NCBI RefSeq assembly: GCF_015550425.1
Contig: NZ_JADNAT010000010.1
Location: 1-64,000 of the forward strand
Source of the DNA: Clostridium sp. 1001275B_160808_H3
GTDB lineage: Bacteria > Bacillota > Clostridia > Clostridiales > Clostridiaceae
Direction of reading: 5' to 3'
DNA: 64,000 nt
Shown: piece after piece, positions 1 through 9,025 of the stretch
How the letters are laid out: each line of letters opens with the position of its first letter
Position numbering within the stretch: position 1 is the stretch's first letter
Notes under the pieces: generated by a model
What the model saw: the letters and a program-made list of their open reading frames with translations, nothing else
Told to the model about the DNA's origin: nothing
Databases searched by the model: none
Program-made: the position numbers and the translations under genes

Positions 1-330
1 CAACATAAATCAATTTATTCAAATAATTACCTTTATGTTGATTTATCTATTTTTTTCATACGAAACTTTACACTATCGTTAAACATCATATCAAGAGTAT
101 ATAATGCGAATATTATTTTAGTCAATATTTTTTTTATTCGCATATTAGTGTATTATTTTTGAACTTTTTAATAAATATTTAATGTAAATATAATTTATAA
201 TATTCTAAATATAAAATTAGAATATTCCACTCATTGTCTAATAAAAATTCGATAATTTACTTCCTTCATATATCTTATTTTTGTTATTATATCCTGTTTT
301 TTTAATTTATATAAATAATATACGCATTTA
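1..330. other. Intergenic stretch with no recognised gene
   Basis: This is very AT-rich sequence with no supportable coding region on either strand. A 9-bp inverted repeat (CAACATAAA at 1-9 and TTTATGTTG at 32-40) has a 22-nt loop and no T-run directly after it, so it is not a convincing terminator. It may be the end of an element belonging to a gene left of the window. Confidence 0.5.
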
Positions 331-359
331 TTGTCTAAATTATATTTTTTTGCTATAAT
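331..359 (+). promoter_or_regulatory. Sigma-A-type promoter of the ABC exporter operon
   Basis: A -35 box TTGTCT (331-336) and a -10 box TATAAT (354-359) are separated by 17 bp. This places a transcription start near 366, about 20 nt before the ATG at 389. Confidence 0.7.
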
Positions 360-388
360 TTAACAAATAACTTGTGGAGGTGTTTCAA

Positions 389-2002
389 ATGAACGATTTA
401 AAAGTTTTAGTATATTTAGACCTTTTAAAAATCAAAAATTTCTTTTTTCAAATTTTTCATAATCCCATTCTATTCTTAAAGAAATTATTTTCCATAATCA
501 TATTCTTTGGACTTTGCTTTTCATCATTTATAGTTGCAATATTTAAAAATGAAGCTAAAGCTTCTGTATCACCAGAAATGCAACAAGCTACTTTAGGAAT
601 TATAGCTATAATATCATTAGTTTTTATACTATTTGTATTAGCAAACTATTTAAATGATTATGCTCCAAGTAATTTCTCAATTTCAGATATTAGCTATTTA
701 TTTCCTTCGCCTATAAATAATCGATTAATATTATTTTATTCAATGGTTCGTAGTGCAATAAAAGGTGTTGCAAGCTTCTTTTTAACCTTTATTTTTATTA
801 TACTAATGATCCTAGCATCTACTGATATATCATTAATAGGGCTATTTCCAATAGCTTTAGGCTTTTTCTTTATATTCTTATTTTTTATTTCTTTATCTTA
901 TTTATTTTTTGCAATAAAAATTAAGACAGGCATAGTAAAAATCTTAAAGCTTATTTCTTACTTATTACAAGGTATAGCATCTCTAATATTTTTATTTTAT
1001 TTATATAAGTTTTGGAGTTTAAATTTTAACTTTACTGAATTATCCTTGTCTATTTTTAATAGCTTTATTGTCAAATTACCTATAATTTCATCTATAGTAA
1101 GATTTATATCTTTACTTTTAACAGAAACAATTACCCCTCCAATATTTGATATATTATATTTATTGTCATTAGTTATTATTAATTGTTTCTTATTTATAAC
1201 TCTTAATATTGAATATTATGAAGAAATAGCTGAAAAGGTATCTACACAAAATGAAAAATTAAAACAATTGAAAAATAATAAGAGAGATGTTCATTCACAA
1301 ATGGAAAAGGAAATGAAAAAAGTTAATTTAAATAGTAGTGCTAAGGAAAGATGGGGAGTTCTTTCTTTATACTGGAAAGCTTCAGTTATTAGAAAGAGAA
1401 AACAAACTCCTATAAAAAAATATTTATTATTCTTAGTTAATATTATCATTGGACTCATAGGTGGATATGTTACTTTAAAAGGACATCAATTAATTTCATT
1501 ACTAGTGATTTCAATTGGTACAGTTTATATAGTTCTTATTTTATCTAATTTTTCTGAATTATCTAGAGAACTAAAAAATGTATATATTTATCTTATCCCA
1601 GGAAAACCAATAAACAAAATTCTTTCAACTGTTTTGGATGAGCTATTAATATTACTCATTAGAATTAGTATAATGCTTATTCCTTCAATTATTTTAGATT
1701 ACAAATTCTTAATACTCGGGATTGGATGCTACTTAATGACTCTAGCATTATCACTAGTAGTAAAGTTACTTAACTTAATTATAATACTCCTTATGCCAAA
1801 AGATAATGAATCTGGCCCAGGAATGCTTGCAACTTTTGTATTAATGATAATTATTATGATTCCATTTGTTGCAACTGTAGTTACTTATGCTATAACTAAA
1901 AACTCTTATATATCTTTTGCAGTACTCACTGTAATTGTTGGAATTTATATAAGTTTACTAATGTTATTATGTAATAAAATATTTGATTTTATAGAATATT
2001 AA
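389..2002 (+). CDS. Putative ABC exporter, membrane permease subunit
   Basis: A 537-residue polytopic membrane protein, probably the permease of a two-gene ABC exporter. Hydrophobic segments cluster in an N-terminal half (about residues 30-280) and a C-terminal half (about 345-535). They are separated by a charged cytoplasmic loop rich in Lys and Glu around 280-340. The composition and the partner gene resemble the clostridial putative ABC exporter family; the substrate cannot be read from the sequence. I chose ATG 389 over the upstream GTG at 374 because GGAGGTG (376-382) sits six bases before it. The stop codon is followed 12 nt later by the start of the ATPase gene, so the two are surely one operon. 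Confidence 0.75.
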   Translation: MNDLKVLVYLDLLKIKNFFFQIFHNPILFLKKLFSIIIFFGLCFSSFIVAIFKNEAKASVSPEMQQATLGIIAIISLVFILFVLANYLNDYAPSNFSISDISYLFPSPINNRLILFYSMVRSAIKGVASFFLTFIFIILMILASTDISLIGLFPIALGFFFIFLFFISLSYLFFAIKIKTGIVKILKLISYLLQGIASLIFLFYLYKFWSLNFNFTELSLSIFNSFIVKLPIISSIVRFISLLLTETITPPIFDILYLLSLVIINCFLFITLNIEYYEEIAEKVSTQNEKLKQLKNNKRDVHSQMEKEMKKVNLNSSAKERWGVLSLYWKASVIRKRKQTPIKKYLLFLVNIIIGLIGGYVTLKGHQLISLLVISIGTVYIVLILSNFSELSRELKNVYIYLIPGKPINKILSTVLDELLILLIRISIMLIPSIILDYKFLILGIGCYLMTLALSLVVKLLNLIIILLMPKDNESGPGMLATFVLMIIIMIPFVATVVTYAITKNSYISFAVLTVIVGIYISLLMLLCNKIFDFIEY

Positions 2003-2014
2003 TTGGAGGAAATT

Positions 2015-2725
2015 ATGTTAGAAGTAAAAAATTTATCTAAATCATTTAAAAAAAATAAGGCAATTGATAATATATCATTCAAATTAAATACTGGTGAAAT
2101 ATCTATATTATGTGGACCTAACGGTGCTGGTAAAACTACCACATTAAAATGCATACTTTCTTTATTAAGAAAAGATTCAGGTGATATTTTAATAGATGGA
2201 AAATCTACAAAGGATAGAACTATAAGAGAAAATTTATCCTACATACCTGAGACCCCTGATTTATATAATTTATTAACAGTTTGGGAACACTTTAAATTCA
2301 TAGCCTTAGCTTATAAAGTTAAAGATTGGACAAGTAAAGCTGAGGAGTTAATGAATGCTTTCAACTTAACCAATAAAAAAGATTCCCTTGCTAAGGACTT
2401 ATCTAAAGGTATGAAGCAAAAGGTCTCTATTATAATGGCCCTACTTCATGATCCAAATATAATTTTAATTGATGAACCTTTTGTAGGCTTAGACCCAAAT
2501 GGAATAAAGGAATTTAGAGAAATATTATCAAAAATAAAGTCTCTTGGAAAAACTATACTAGTTAGTACTCATATCCTAGCCTCAATGGAAGAAATCAGTG
2601 ACACAATGATTTTAATGAAGGAAAGCAAAATAGTAGACTCTGGTAACAAAGAATATCTAAAGGAAAAATATAACGAACTAGGCACTATAGAAGATTTATT
2701 CTTTAAAATAATTGATAATGCTTAA
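2015..2725 (+). CDS. ABC transporter ATP-binding protein
   Basis: A 236-residue ATPase that would energise the exporter encoded directly upstream. Visible motifs are Walker A GPNGAGKTT near residue 36, the signature LSKGMKQK near 130, Walker B ending IILIDEP near 152, and a switch histidine in STHIL. It has the length and order of a stand-alone nucleotide-binding subunit. The start is ATG 2015, preceded by GGAGG at 2005-2009; an in-frame TTG at 2003 lies inside that ribosome binding site. A strong hairpin terminator follows. Confidence 0.9.
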   Translation: MLEVKNLSKSFKKNKAIDNISFKLNTGEISILCGPNGAGKTTTLKCILSLLRKDSGDILIDGKSTKDRTIRENLSYIPETPDLYNLLTVWEHFKFIALAYKVKDWTSKAEELMNAFNLTNKKDSLAKDLSKGMKQKVSIIMALLHDPNIILIDEPFVGLDPNGIKEFREILSKIKSLGKTILVSTHILASMEEISDTMILMKESKIVDSGNKEYLKEKYNELGTIEDLFFKIIDNA

Positions 2726-2732
2726 TTAAAAT

Positions 2733-2771
2733 AAAAATGCTAATACTCTATTTTAAAGTATTAGCATTTTT
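2733..2771. terminator. Bidirectional terminator between ABC operon and EEP gene
   Basis: A perfect 15-bp stem (2733-2747 with 2757-2771) is flanked by A-runs and T-runs, so it can work on both strands. The last codons and stop of the minus-strand EEP gene lie inside it. Confidence 0.85.
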
Positions 2772-3545
2772 ATTTATATCAAGTTTTGCAATCATAGGAT
2801 AATGATCTGAAGGATATTTTCCACTCTTATTATAATCCAATATTTCAGTATCTAAAACTTTAAACTCTTCTGTTACAAATATATAATCTATATGAAGACC
2901 TTTTTTATTTCCTTTAAACTTACTCATAGTTGACATATTATAAATTTCTTTTTTATGATCTTGTACTGCAATAAATTTTTTACTACTATATTTACCTTCT
3001 GATAAATTTTTTATAGCTTTGCTTGTAGGACTTGCATTAAAATCTCCCATCAATATAGCTGGATAATTGTCTTTTTCATGCTGCTTATCCATATACTCAC
3101 CTATTTTTTTAAGTCCATATTCTCTAGCCTTCGATAGCAAAAAATCTAAATGAGTATTATATACTCTAACTATATTTCCATCATTTAATTTTATTAAGGC
3201 AGTTGTACATATTCTTGGATAAACAGAATACCAAATAGCACTTCCTATTTTTTCAGGATCTTCTGAAAGCCAAAATGTATTATGTTCTAATACTTTATGT
3301 TTCTTAGAAACTAAAATATCATTTCTCTCTATAAAATATTTAAGACTTCTAGGACTACCAATGATATTATATCCTGAAACTTCTTTTGAAATATCCTTAA
3401 ACATTTTATTATTTAGCTCCTGAACTCCTATTATATCGCAATCATTATTATTTATGATATCATAAACAATTTCTTTTCTTTTATTCCATCTATTATTTAT
3501 ATCTAATAAGAAATCTGTTCTTAAGTTAAAGGTCATAACCTTCAT
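2748..3545 (-). CDS. Endonuclease/exonuclease/phosphatase (EEP) family hydrolase
   Basis: A 265-residue metal-dependent phosphohydrolase of the EEP (DNase I-like) fold. The family motifs appear in order: MTFNLR at the N-terminus, VQEL with the metal-binding Glu near residue 42, GDFNASP near 167, and SDHYPM near the C-terminus with the Asp-His pair. There is no signal peptide, so it should be cytoplasmic. Members of this fold cut nucleic acids, phosphoinositides, sphingomyelin or sugar phosphates, and the sequence does not show which. The start is supported by GAGG upstream. It lies 27 nt after the ECF S-component gene, and co-transcription with the vitamin B6 genes is possible. Confidence 0.8.
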   Translation of the reverse strand: MKVMTFNLRTDFLLDINNRWNKRKEIVYDIINNNDCDIIGVQELNNKMFKDISKEVSGYNIIGSPRSLKYFIERNDILVSKKHKVLEHNTFWLSEDPEKIGSAIWYSVYPRICTTALIKLNDGNIVRVYNTHLDFLLSKAREYGLKKIGEYMDKQHEKDNYPAILMGDFNASPTSKAIKNLSEGKYSSKKFIAVQDHKKEIYNMSTMSKFKGNKKGLHIDYIFVTEEFKVLDTEILDYNKSGKYPSDHYPMIAKLDINKNANTLK

Positions 3546-3572
3546 ACTTCTACCTCACTCTATATTCTAAAG

Positions 3573-4091
3573 TTATTTCACTTCTATAGATAATCTTTGC
3601 CTAATTTTCACCCTATCTAAAGAATAGCCAGCTATTAAAAATATTATACCACTTCCTATAGGTTGTATTATATCTATAAAGAAAGTTGCAAGTGGAGCTA
3701 TAAAGTTACCAGATATAACAGCTCCAGCTAAATAATATCCAAACCAGCCTACTATACCTGCTATAAATACGGCTAATATATTTTTCTTACATATTATATT
3801 ATCTTCTTTAGAAGTAAAAAATAATACCATAATTGGTTTAATTATTATTGTAGGCAATACCCATATCATTCCACCAGTTAATGCATCTGAAAGTCCAGCT
3901 CCTATACCTGCTGCAAGCATTGCATATGGAGTAGGTAAAAGTACTGCTGCAAGATATATAAATGTGTCTCCTAAATGTATATATCCGCCATTAAATCCTG
4001 TAGGAATATGAACAAATACAATTGTAACACATATAAATGCTGCAAATAATGCTGCTAAAACTAGATTTCTCGTTTTAATACTTGTTTTCAT
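3573..4091 (-). CDS. ECF transporter S component, probable vitamin B6-type
   Basis: A 172-residue, very hydrophobic protein with about five or six membrane segments. The N-terminus, with charged KTRNLVLAALFAA followed by HLGDTFIYLAA, is typical of the substrate-binding S components of energy-coupling factor transporters. The substrate is inferred from context. Its start overlaps the end of the pyridoxal/pyridoxine kinase gene by 17 bases, so it probably imports a B6 vitamer (PdxU-like). No EcfA or EcfT gene is in the window, so it would use the shared energising module encoded elsewhere. A hydroxymethylpyrimidine-type S component is the main alternative. Confidence 0.7.
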   Translation of the reverse strand: MKTSIKTRNLVLAALFAAFICVTIVFVHIPTGFNGGYIHLGDTFIYLAAVLLPTPYAMLAAGIGAGLSDALTGGMIWVLPTIIIKPIMVLFFTSKEDNIICKKNILAVFIAGIVGWFGYYLAGAVISGNFIAPLATFFIDIIQPIGSGIIFLIAGYSLDRVKIRQRLSIEVK

Positions 4092-4917
4092 TTATCAAAA
4101 TCAGCTCCTTCAAAAATACTTCAAACATTATTCCTTCTTTTGGATTAGTTTTAAATTTAGATGTATATTTAATTGCTTCATAAATAAAATTAGTTGCATT
4201 TTTAATTGCAAAATTTAAATCATGATTATTTAATAATAATCCTATAATAATTGAAGTAAAAATATCTCCTGTCCCGCTATATGATTCATTATTAAAAACT
4301 GATTTTACTATAAAAAATTCATCTTTTTCTTTATCGTAAGCAAAGTTATAAATTTCACTTTTTCTTATTATTCCAGTAATAATGATCTTTGTAGGTCCTA
4401 ATTGTGCCAGTTTTTTAGCAATTCTCATAACTTTTTCATCACTTATATCGTGCTTTTTATATTCTTCCCCTGTTAATATACAAGCTTCTGTTAAATTTGG
4501 GGTTACTATACTTGCAATAGAAATAAGTTCTTTCATTTTATTGCACATATTTTCTGTAAAAGTATCATAAAGTATCCCATTATCCCCCATAACCGGATCT
4601 ATAACAACTAAAGAATCTTTATTATCTAATACAAAATCTAAAACTATGTCAATTTGCTTTTCAGAACCTAAAAAACCACTATATATACAATCAAATTTTA
4701 TATTAAGTTCTTTCCAAATTTTTTTGTAAGTATTCATTTCGTTAGTTATATCTAAAAATGAAAATTTATCAAATTCTGTTTGAGAAGAAAGTATAGCTGT
4801 AGGAAATGGACAACATTGTACTCCTAAAGCTGATAATATGGGAAGTGCTGCGGTTAATGAACATCTTCCTATTCCAGATAAATCATTTATTGTAGCTACT
4901 TTTTTAACCTCATTCAT
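4075..4917 (-). CDS. Pyridoxal/pyridoxine/pyridoxamine kinase
   Basis: A 280-residue ribokinase-like kinase of the PdxY/PdxK type, which phosphorylates B6 vitamers to the 5'-phosphates using ATP. Evidence includes the N-terminal INDLSGIGRCSLTAALPILSA substrate-binding segment, VVIDPVMGDNG near residue 105, TPNLTEA near 140, and the anion-hole/catalytic-base motif SGTGD near 217. The gene overlaps the downstream ECF S component, which argues for uptake coupled to phosphorylation. Upstream lies a palindrome, ATTGTA-N4-TACAAT, also found before the MocR operon at 25.1 kb. I give no symbol because PdxK and PdxY cannot be separated by eye. Confidence 0.88.
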   Translation of the reverse strand: MNEVKKVATINDLSGIGRCSLTAALPILSALGVQCCPFPTAILSSQTEFDKFSFLDITNEMNTYKKIWKELNIKFDCIYSGFLGSEKQIDIVLDFVLDNKDSLVVIDPVMGDNGILYDTFTENMCNKMKELISIASIVTPNLTEACILTGEEYKKHDISDEKVMRIAKKLAQLGPTKIIITGIIRKSEIYNFAYDKEKDEFFIVKSVFNNESYSGTGDIFTSIIIGLLLNNHDLNFAIKNATNFIYEAIKYTSKFKTNPKEGIMFEVFLKELILINENKY

Positions 4918-4980
4918 AAGTGCACCTGCTTTTTAATTAAGTTATTTATTTTATAATAATCCAAGATTTGCATTTTGTCC

Positions 4981-4996
4981 ATTGTACCGATACAAT
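4981..4996. promoter_or_regulatory. Operator palindrome upstream of the pyridoxal kinase gene
   Basis: The sequence ATTGTA-CCGA-TACAAT is a perfect 6-bp-arm palindrome with a 4-nt spacer. On the minus strand it lies just upstream of a candidate promoter (TGGACA, 17 bp, TATTAT) for the kinase gene. The same arms and spacing recur at 25119-25134 before the operon encoding a PLP-binding MocR regulator. This suggests a MocR binding site, which is inference. Confidence 0.55.
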
Positions 4997-5010
4997 ATTC
5001 AATTAATAAA

Positions 5011-5043
5011 AAATAGAACTATTAATATTAAATAGTTCTATTT
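5011..5043. terminator. Terminator downstream of htpG
   Basis: A 13-bp perfect stem (5011-5023 with 5031-5043) is flanked by a T-run on the plus side and A-runs on the other. It ends htpG transcription before the pyridoxal kinase promoter. Confidence 0.75.
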
Positions 5044-5074
5044 TTTTATTATTAATCTTTATTTTTGCGTACTA

Positions 5075-6931
5075 CTATAACTCTATTACTTTATTTAATA
5101 ACTCATTACTTCTATTAATGAAGTCATTCATTTCTTCAGCATTTAATTCTTTATTAGCTATTAAAGCTAAATCTAAAATATATTGACATATTAAATTAAT
5201 GTCATCCTTTTTACTTTCAGAATCTGTATCTACCAACTTTTTAATTATTGAGTTATTATTGTTTATAACTAAAGTTTTTTCTTCCATAAACATATTTGGC
5301 ATTTCCATTCCACCAAACATTTTGCTCATCTCTGCCATTCTTCTTGATTGCTCTGAAACTAATATCATAGCAGGAGTTGCTGAATTTTTTAAGCTTTCAA
5401 CCTTAATATTATTTACTTTATTAGAAGTTGCTTCTTTAAATAATTCTTCTATCTTGGTATTTAATTCTTTTGAATCTTCACTTTCATTATTTTTAAGTAT
5501 TTCAGAAATATCAGAGTCTATTCTAGTAAATGTAACTCCATTTTCTTTTGACTCTAAAAAGCTAATAAAATGATTATCTATTGAGCAATCTAAAACTACA
5601 GCATCTAAATCTGCTTCCTTAAACATTTTGATATATTGTGATTGTTGTTTTTCATCTGTTACATAAAAGACTTTATTTTCATGTTTATCTTTATTATTTT
5701 CTAAATATTCCTTTAAAGTTATATAACCACCATTTAATCTTCTAAAAATAATAATATCCTTTATTTTATCATAGAAGCTTTCATCCCTTAGACAACCATA
5801 CTTAATAAATATTTGAATATCCTTCCAGAAGTTATCAAAGCTTTCTCTTTCATTTTTATATAGTCCAACTAATTTATCTGCTACCTTCTTAACTATATGC
5901 TTAGATATCTTTATAACATCTTTATCCTTTTGAAGGAAACTTCTTGAAACATTTAAAGGTAAATCTGGACAATCTATTGTACCCTTTAATAATAGTAAGA
6001 AATCTGGTATAACTTCTTTAATATTATCGGCAACAAAAACTTGATTATTATATAGTTTTACTTGTCCTTCAGTAGCCTCAAGTTCATGCTTTAACTTAGG
6101 AAAATATAATATTCCTTTTAAATTAAATGGATAGTCTACGTTTAAATGAATCCAAAATAGTGGATCATTAAAGTCTGAAAATACCTTTTTATAAAATTCT
6201 TTATATTCTTCATCAGTGCAATCCTTTGGAGATTTCATCCATAATGGAGTTGTGTCGTTTAAAGGCTTACTATCCTCTTCTTTAACTTCTTTTCCATCTT
6301 CCTCTAAATATATTTCTATAGGTAAGAAAGAACAATACTTTTCTATTATTTCTCTAACCTTATATAATTCTAAAAATTCATTACTATCGTCATCAACAAA
6401 AAGAGTTATTGTTGTTCCTCTTTCTTTTCTATTTTCAGATGGAGATATTTCATATTCTGTACCACCGTCGCAAATCCAAGTTACTGCTTCTGATCCTTCT
6501 AAATAAGATAAAGTATCTATTTGAACTCTTTTTGCAACCATGAAAGCAGAGTAGAAACCTAGTCCAAAGTGCCCTATTATATCTTTTCCATCTTCCATTT
6601 TATTCTTATATTTTTCTATAAAATCCTCGGCACCTGAAAATGCAACTTGATTTATATACTTTTTAACTTCATCTTCAGTCATTCCAATTCCATTATCAAT
6701 AAACTTTAAAGTTTTATTTTCTTTATTTAATGAAACTGTAACCCTATATTTTTCATTATCAGTTCCCTTAGCCTCCCCTAAGGAAACTAATCTTTTATAT
6801 TTACTTATGGCATCGCATCCATTACTAATAAGTTCTCTAATAAAAATATCTTTATCAGAATATAACCATTTTTTTATAATTGGAAAAATATTTTCTGTAT
6901 GTATTGAAATATTTCCTTTATTTTTCTCCAT
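5075..6931 (-). CDS. htpG: Molecular chaperone HtpG (Hsp90 family)
   Basis: A 618-residue bacterial Hsp90, an ATP-dependent cytosolic chaperone dimer. The GHKL ATP pocket is clear: FIRELISNGCDAISK near residue 30, FIDNGIGMT near 77, IGHFGLGFYSAFMV near 118 and GTTITL near 165. The middle and C-terminal dimerisation domains follow at normal length. I start it at ATG 6931 because AGGAGGG precedes it by seven bases; an in-frame TTG two codons earlier is less likely. A promoter (TTGACA-17-TAAAAT) and two palindromes lie upstream. No CIRCE element is present. Confidence 0.95.
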   Translation of the reverse strand: MEKNKGNISIHTENIFPIIKKWLYSDKDIFIRELISNGCDAISKYKRLVSLGEAKGTDNEKYRVTVSLNKENKTLKFIDNGIGMTEDEVKKYINQVAFSGAEDFIEKYKNKMEDGKDIIGHFGLGFYSAFMVAKRVQIDTLSYLEGSEAVTWICDGGTEYEISPSENRKERGTTITLFVDDDSNEFLELYKVREIIEKYCSFLPIEIYLEEDGKEVKEEDSKPLNDTTPLWMKSPKDCTDEEYKEFYKKVFSDFNDPLFWIHLNVDYPFNLKGILYFPKLKHELEATEGQVKLYNNQVFVADNIKEVIPDFLLLLKGTIDCPDLPLNVSRSFLQKDKDVIKISKHIVKKVADKLVGLYKNERESFDNFWKDIQIFIKYGCLRDESFYDKIKDIIIFRRLNGGYITLKEYLENNKDKHENKVFYVTDEKQQSQYIKMFKEADLDAVVLDCSIDNHFISFLESKENGVTFTRIDSDISEILKNNESEDSKELNTKIEELFKEATSNKVNNIKVESLKNSATPAMILVSEQSRRMAEMSKMFGGMEMPNMFMEEKTLVINNNNSIIKKLVDTDSESKKDDINLICQYILDLALIANKELNAEEMNDFINRSNELLNKVIEL

Positions 6932-6958
6932 TAACAATCCCTCCTCTTTACCATAAAT

Positions 6959-7018
6959 ATTTTATTTAAAAGACATTATTATGTCAATATTTACTAAAGC
7001 TTGTTTTAGTTACTAAAA
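6959..7018 (-). promoter_or_regulatory. htpG promoter with two operator-like palindromes
   Basis: On the minus strand a -35 TTGACA (6982-6987) and a -10 TAAAAT (6959-6964) are 17 bp apart. The -35 overlaps a palindrome GACAT-TATT-ATGTC (6972-6985). Farther upstream is TTTTAGT-T-ACTAAAA (7004-7018), with a related half-site ACTAAAG next to it. These could be repressor sites; the cognate regulator is unknown. Confidence 0.5.
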
Positions 7019-7171
7019 TATCTATATTAATAATTAATTTAAATAAAAATCAATTTTTTATAACAACACTTGCTTTATCTTTAACTTTCTTTGATTTTCA
7101 TTTAATATATTTAATATTCCTATTAAGAGTCACGTAAATATATAGTATTTCAATTTATATATAAAAATATA

Positions 7172-7201
7172 TTGTAAATTAATTCCTAAGAACTATATAA
7201 T
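7172..7201 (+). promoter_or_regulatory. Promoter of the small membrane protein gene
   Basis: TTGTAA (7172-7177) and TATAAT (7196-7201) are 18 bp apart, followed by the gene with ribosome binding site AGAAGGG at 7234-7240. Confidence 0.5.
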
Positions 7202-7246
7202 ATTAATATAATGAATTATCTATTAATTTGTAAAGAAGGGTTTATT

Positions 7247-7528
7247 TTGAAAAAGATCATTCTAAATACTTTATCTTGGATATTTATTGTATCCATACTA
7301 TCTTTTTACCTCGAAAAGACTTTTAGTTTTCCTTTAATTAATTATATTTTAATCTTAGGGGTATCCCTTTTAGTATTTGGTATCATATCTATTTTAAAAC
7401 CAATATTTAAAACTTCTAACATAAAAAATGCACTTGAAAATACTATTAACTTTAGAAATATTGAAGGTAGCAGTATTTCAATTTGTTTAGCAGGAATAAT
7501 TTCTTTATTAACGTGTATTTTATTATAA
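7247..7528 (+). CDS. Small membrane protein, function unknown
   Basis: A 93-residue protein with three hydrophobic stretches: residues about 3-20, 26-50 and a C-terminal segment ending LLTCILL. I do not recognise the family. I prefer TTG 7247 as start because AGAAGGG lies six bases upstream; the ATG at 7211 has no ribosome binding site and sits only ten bases after the -10 box. It is a single-gene unit with its own promoter and terminator, convergent with the decarboxylase-like gene. Confidence 0.55.
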   Translation: MKKIILNTLSWIFIVSILSFYLEKTFSFPLINYILILGVSLLVFGIISILKPIFKTSNIKNALENTINFRNIEGSSISICLAGIISLLTCILL

Positions 7529-7531
7529 TCT

Positions 7532-7568
7532 AAAAAGCAGTAGGAAAATATTAATTCCTACTGTTTTT
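7532..7568. terminator. Bidirectional terminator
   Basis: A 9-bp core stem (CAGTAGGAA at 7538-7546 with TTCCTACTG at 7555-7563) extends into flanking A5 and T5 runs. It serves the small membrane protein gene and the convergent decarboxylase-like gene. Confidence 0.8.
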
Positions 7569-7581
7569 AATATATTAAGTA

Positions 7582-8997
7582 TTATTTTTCAATTACCTTA
7601 ATAGTATTATAATGCACCCCAATTACTTTTAATCTATTATCAATATACTCTTTAATTATATCAATAGCTTCTTTAGTAATTTTCTCACCTGCACAAATTA
7701 AAGGAATACCTGGAGGATATGGAATTATAGCCTCTTTAGCTATTCTTTCTAAAGAATCTTCTATATTTATATCCACACTATTTAAGCTAAAAATCTCATA
7801 TGGTTCTAATACCTTAACAGGTGATATGTGTGGAAAGATTGTATTTTTTTCATCAGTCTTTAATAAACTTATATCTAAATTCGCAATAGATAAGTATAAT
7901 TTTCCAAAGTCCTCTTCTATATTTGAAGGAGATAAAATTAAAACTACTCCTTGTGAAAAACTCATTTCAGCTTGAATCTTATTATCTCTTAGATAATTTA
8001 ATAGCTTATGTCCACTATATCCTTTATTTAAAATAATTAAATATCTACTTCTATCTATTATATAGTTATCTGCTAAATCTCTATCATCTATAATTTTAAC
8101 TTTATTTAATGAATTTATTTTTTCTTTCCACTTTTCTGCTCTTTCTATTAAATTACCGTAATCATATTCTCCATAGTTATCTAGATAATATCTAGCATAA
8201 TCTAATGAAGCCATTATTAGATATGATGGGGATGTAGTCATAAAAGCTTTTATATAAAAATCAATATTTTTTTCTTCATTATCATTTACTAATAAATATG
8301 CACCTTGCGTTAAACTCGGCAATGTTTTATGAGCACTTAGAACTACATAATCTCCTAATTTAGCTAGAGATTTAGGCAATTCTTTGCTTATTCCAAAATG
8401 AGCTCCATGAGCACTATCAATTATTACTTTTATACCTTTTTCTTTTAACTCATTAATTTTATTTTCTATATCATAAGATACTCCAAAATAATTAGGACTT
8501 GTAATTATTATTCCTTTTGGGTTACTTGCTTTATTTAAAGCTTCATTTATTTCTTTTTCGCTAGGTGGCAAAAATATTCCTATTTCTTCATCTATTACAG
8601 CATCTATATAAATTACTTTAAGTTTTCTTAAAATAAGACCATTATAAATTGATTTATGGCAATTTCTTTCTACTAATACTTCATCACCTTCGTTAAAAGC
8701 TGAAAATATTGAAGCTAAATTTCCAGATGAACTTCCATTTACAAGAAAATATGCTTTTTTCACATTGTAAGTTTTCGCTAAAAGCTCCTCCGCTTCTTTT
8801 ATTACTCCTTCTGGGCAATGTAAATTATCTAAAGGATCGACTTCAGTTATATCTAATGCTCCTAAAGATTCCTTAAATTTTCGTCCTAGTGAATCTCTTA
8901 AAAATGCTTTACCACTTTTATTTCCTGGCATTGATAAAATCAAATTTTCTTCTTCATGATATTTTAATAATTCTTCTAATAGAGGTGCTTTATTCAT
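7582..8997 (-). CDS. PLP-dependent Orn/Lys/Arg decarboxylase-family protein
   Basis: A 471-residue fold-type I PLP enzyme of the group that includes lysine, ornithine and arginine decarboxylases (B. subtilis SpeA and YaaO size). Seen are the N-terminal SMPGNKSGKAF with H-x-x-P-like substrate region, DITEVDPLDNLHCP near residue 50, NGSSSGN near 87, the PLP-stacking and Asp segment IIDSAHGAHFG near 190, and the Schiff-base lysine in LSAHKTLPSLTQGAY near 225. The C-terminal domain has PPGIPLICAGE, also typical. The substrate amino acid cannot be assigned. A zinc peptidase gene lies 28 nt upstream on the same strand, so the two may be co-transcribed. Confidence 0.85.
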   Translation of the reverse strand: MNKAPLLEELLKYHEEENLILSMPGNKSGKAFLRDSLGRKFKESLGALDITEVDPLDNLHCPEGVIKEAEELLAKTYNVKKAYFLVNGSSSGNLASIFSAFNEGDEVLVERNCHKSIYNGLILRKLKVIYIDAVIDEEIGIFLPPSEKEINEALNKASNPKGIIITSPNYFGVSYDIENKINELKEKGIKVIIDSAHGAHFGISKELPKSLAKLGDYVVLSAHKTLPSLTQGAYLLVNDNEEKNIDFYIKAFMTTSPSYLIMASLDYARYYLDNYGEYDYGNLIERAEKWKEKINSLNKVKIIDDRDLADNYIIDRSRYLIILNKGYSGHKLLNYLRDNKIQAEMSFSQGVVLILSPSNIEEDFGKLYLSIANLDISLLKTDEKNTIFPHISPVKVLEPYEIFSLNSVDINIEDSLERIAKEAIIPYPPGIPLICAGEKITKEAIDIIKEYIDNRLKVIGVHYNTIKVIEK

Positions 8998-9025
8998 AAA
9001 TATCTCCCTTTTAGTTATATTTAAC

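Noticed and set aside
1-40. Inverted repeat CAACATAAA/TTTATGTTG as a terminator
   Set aside because: The 22-nt loop is large and the nearest T-run starts about ten bases after the stem, so termination is unlikely.
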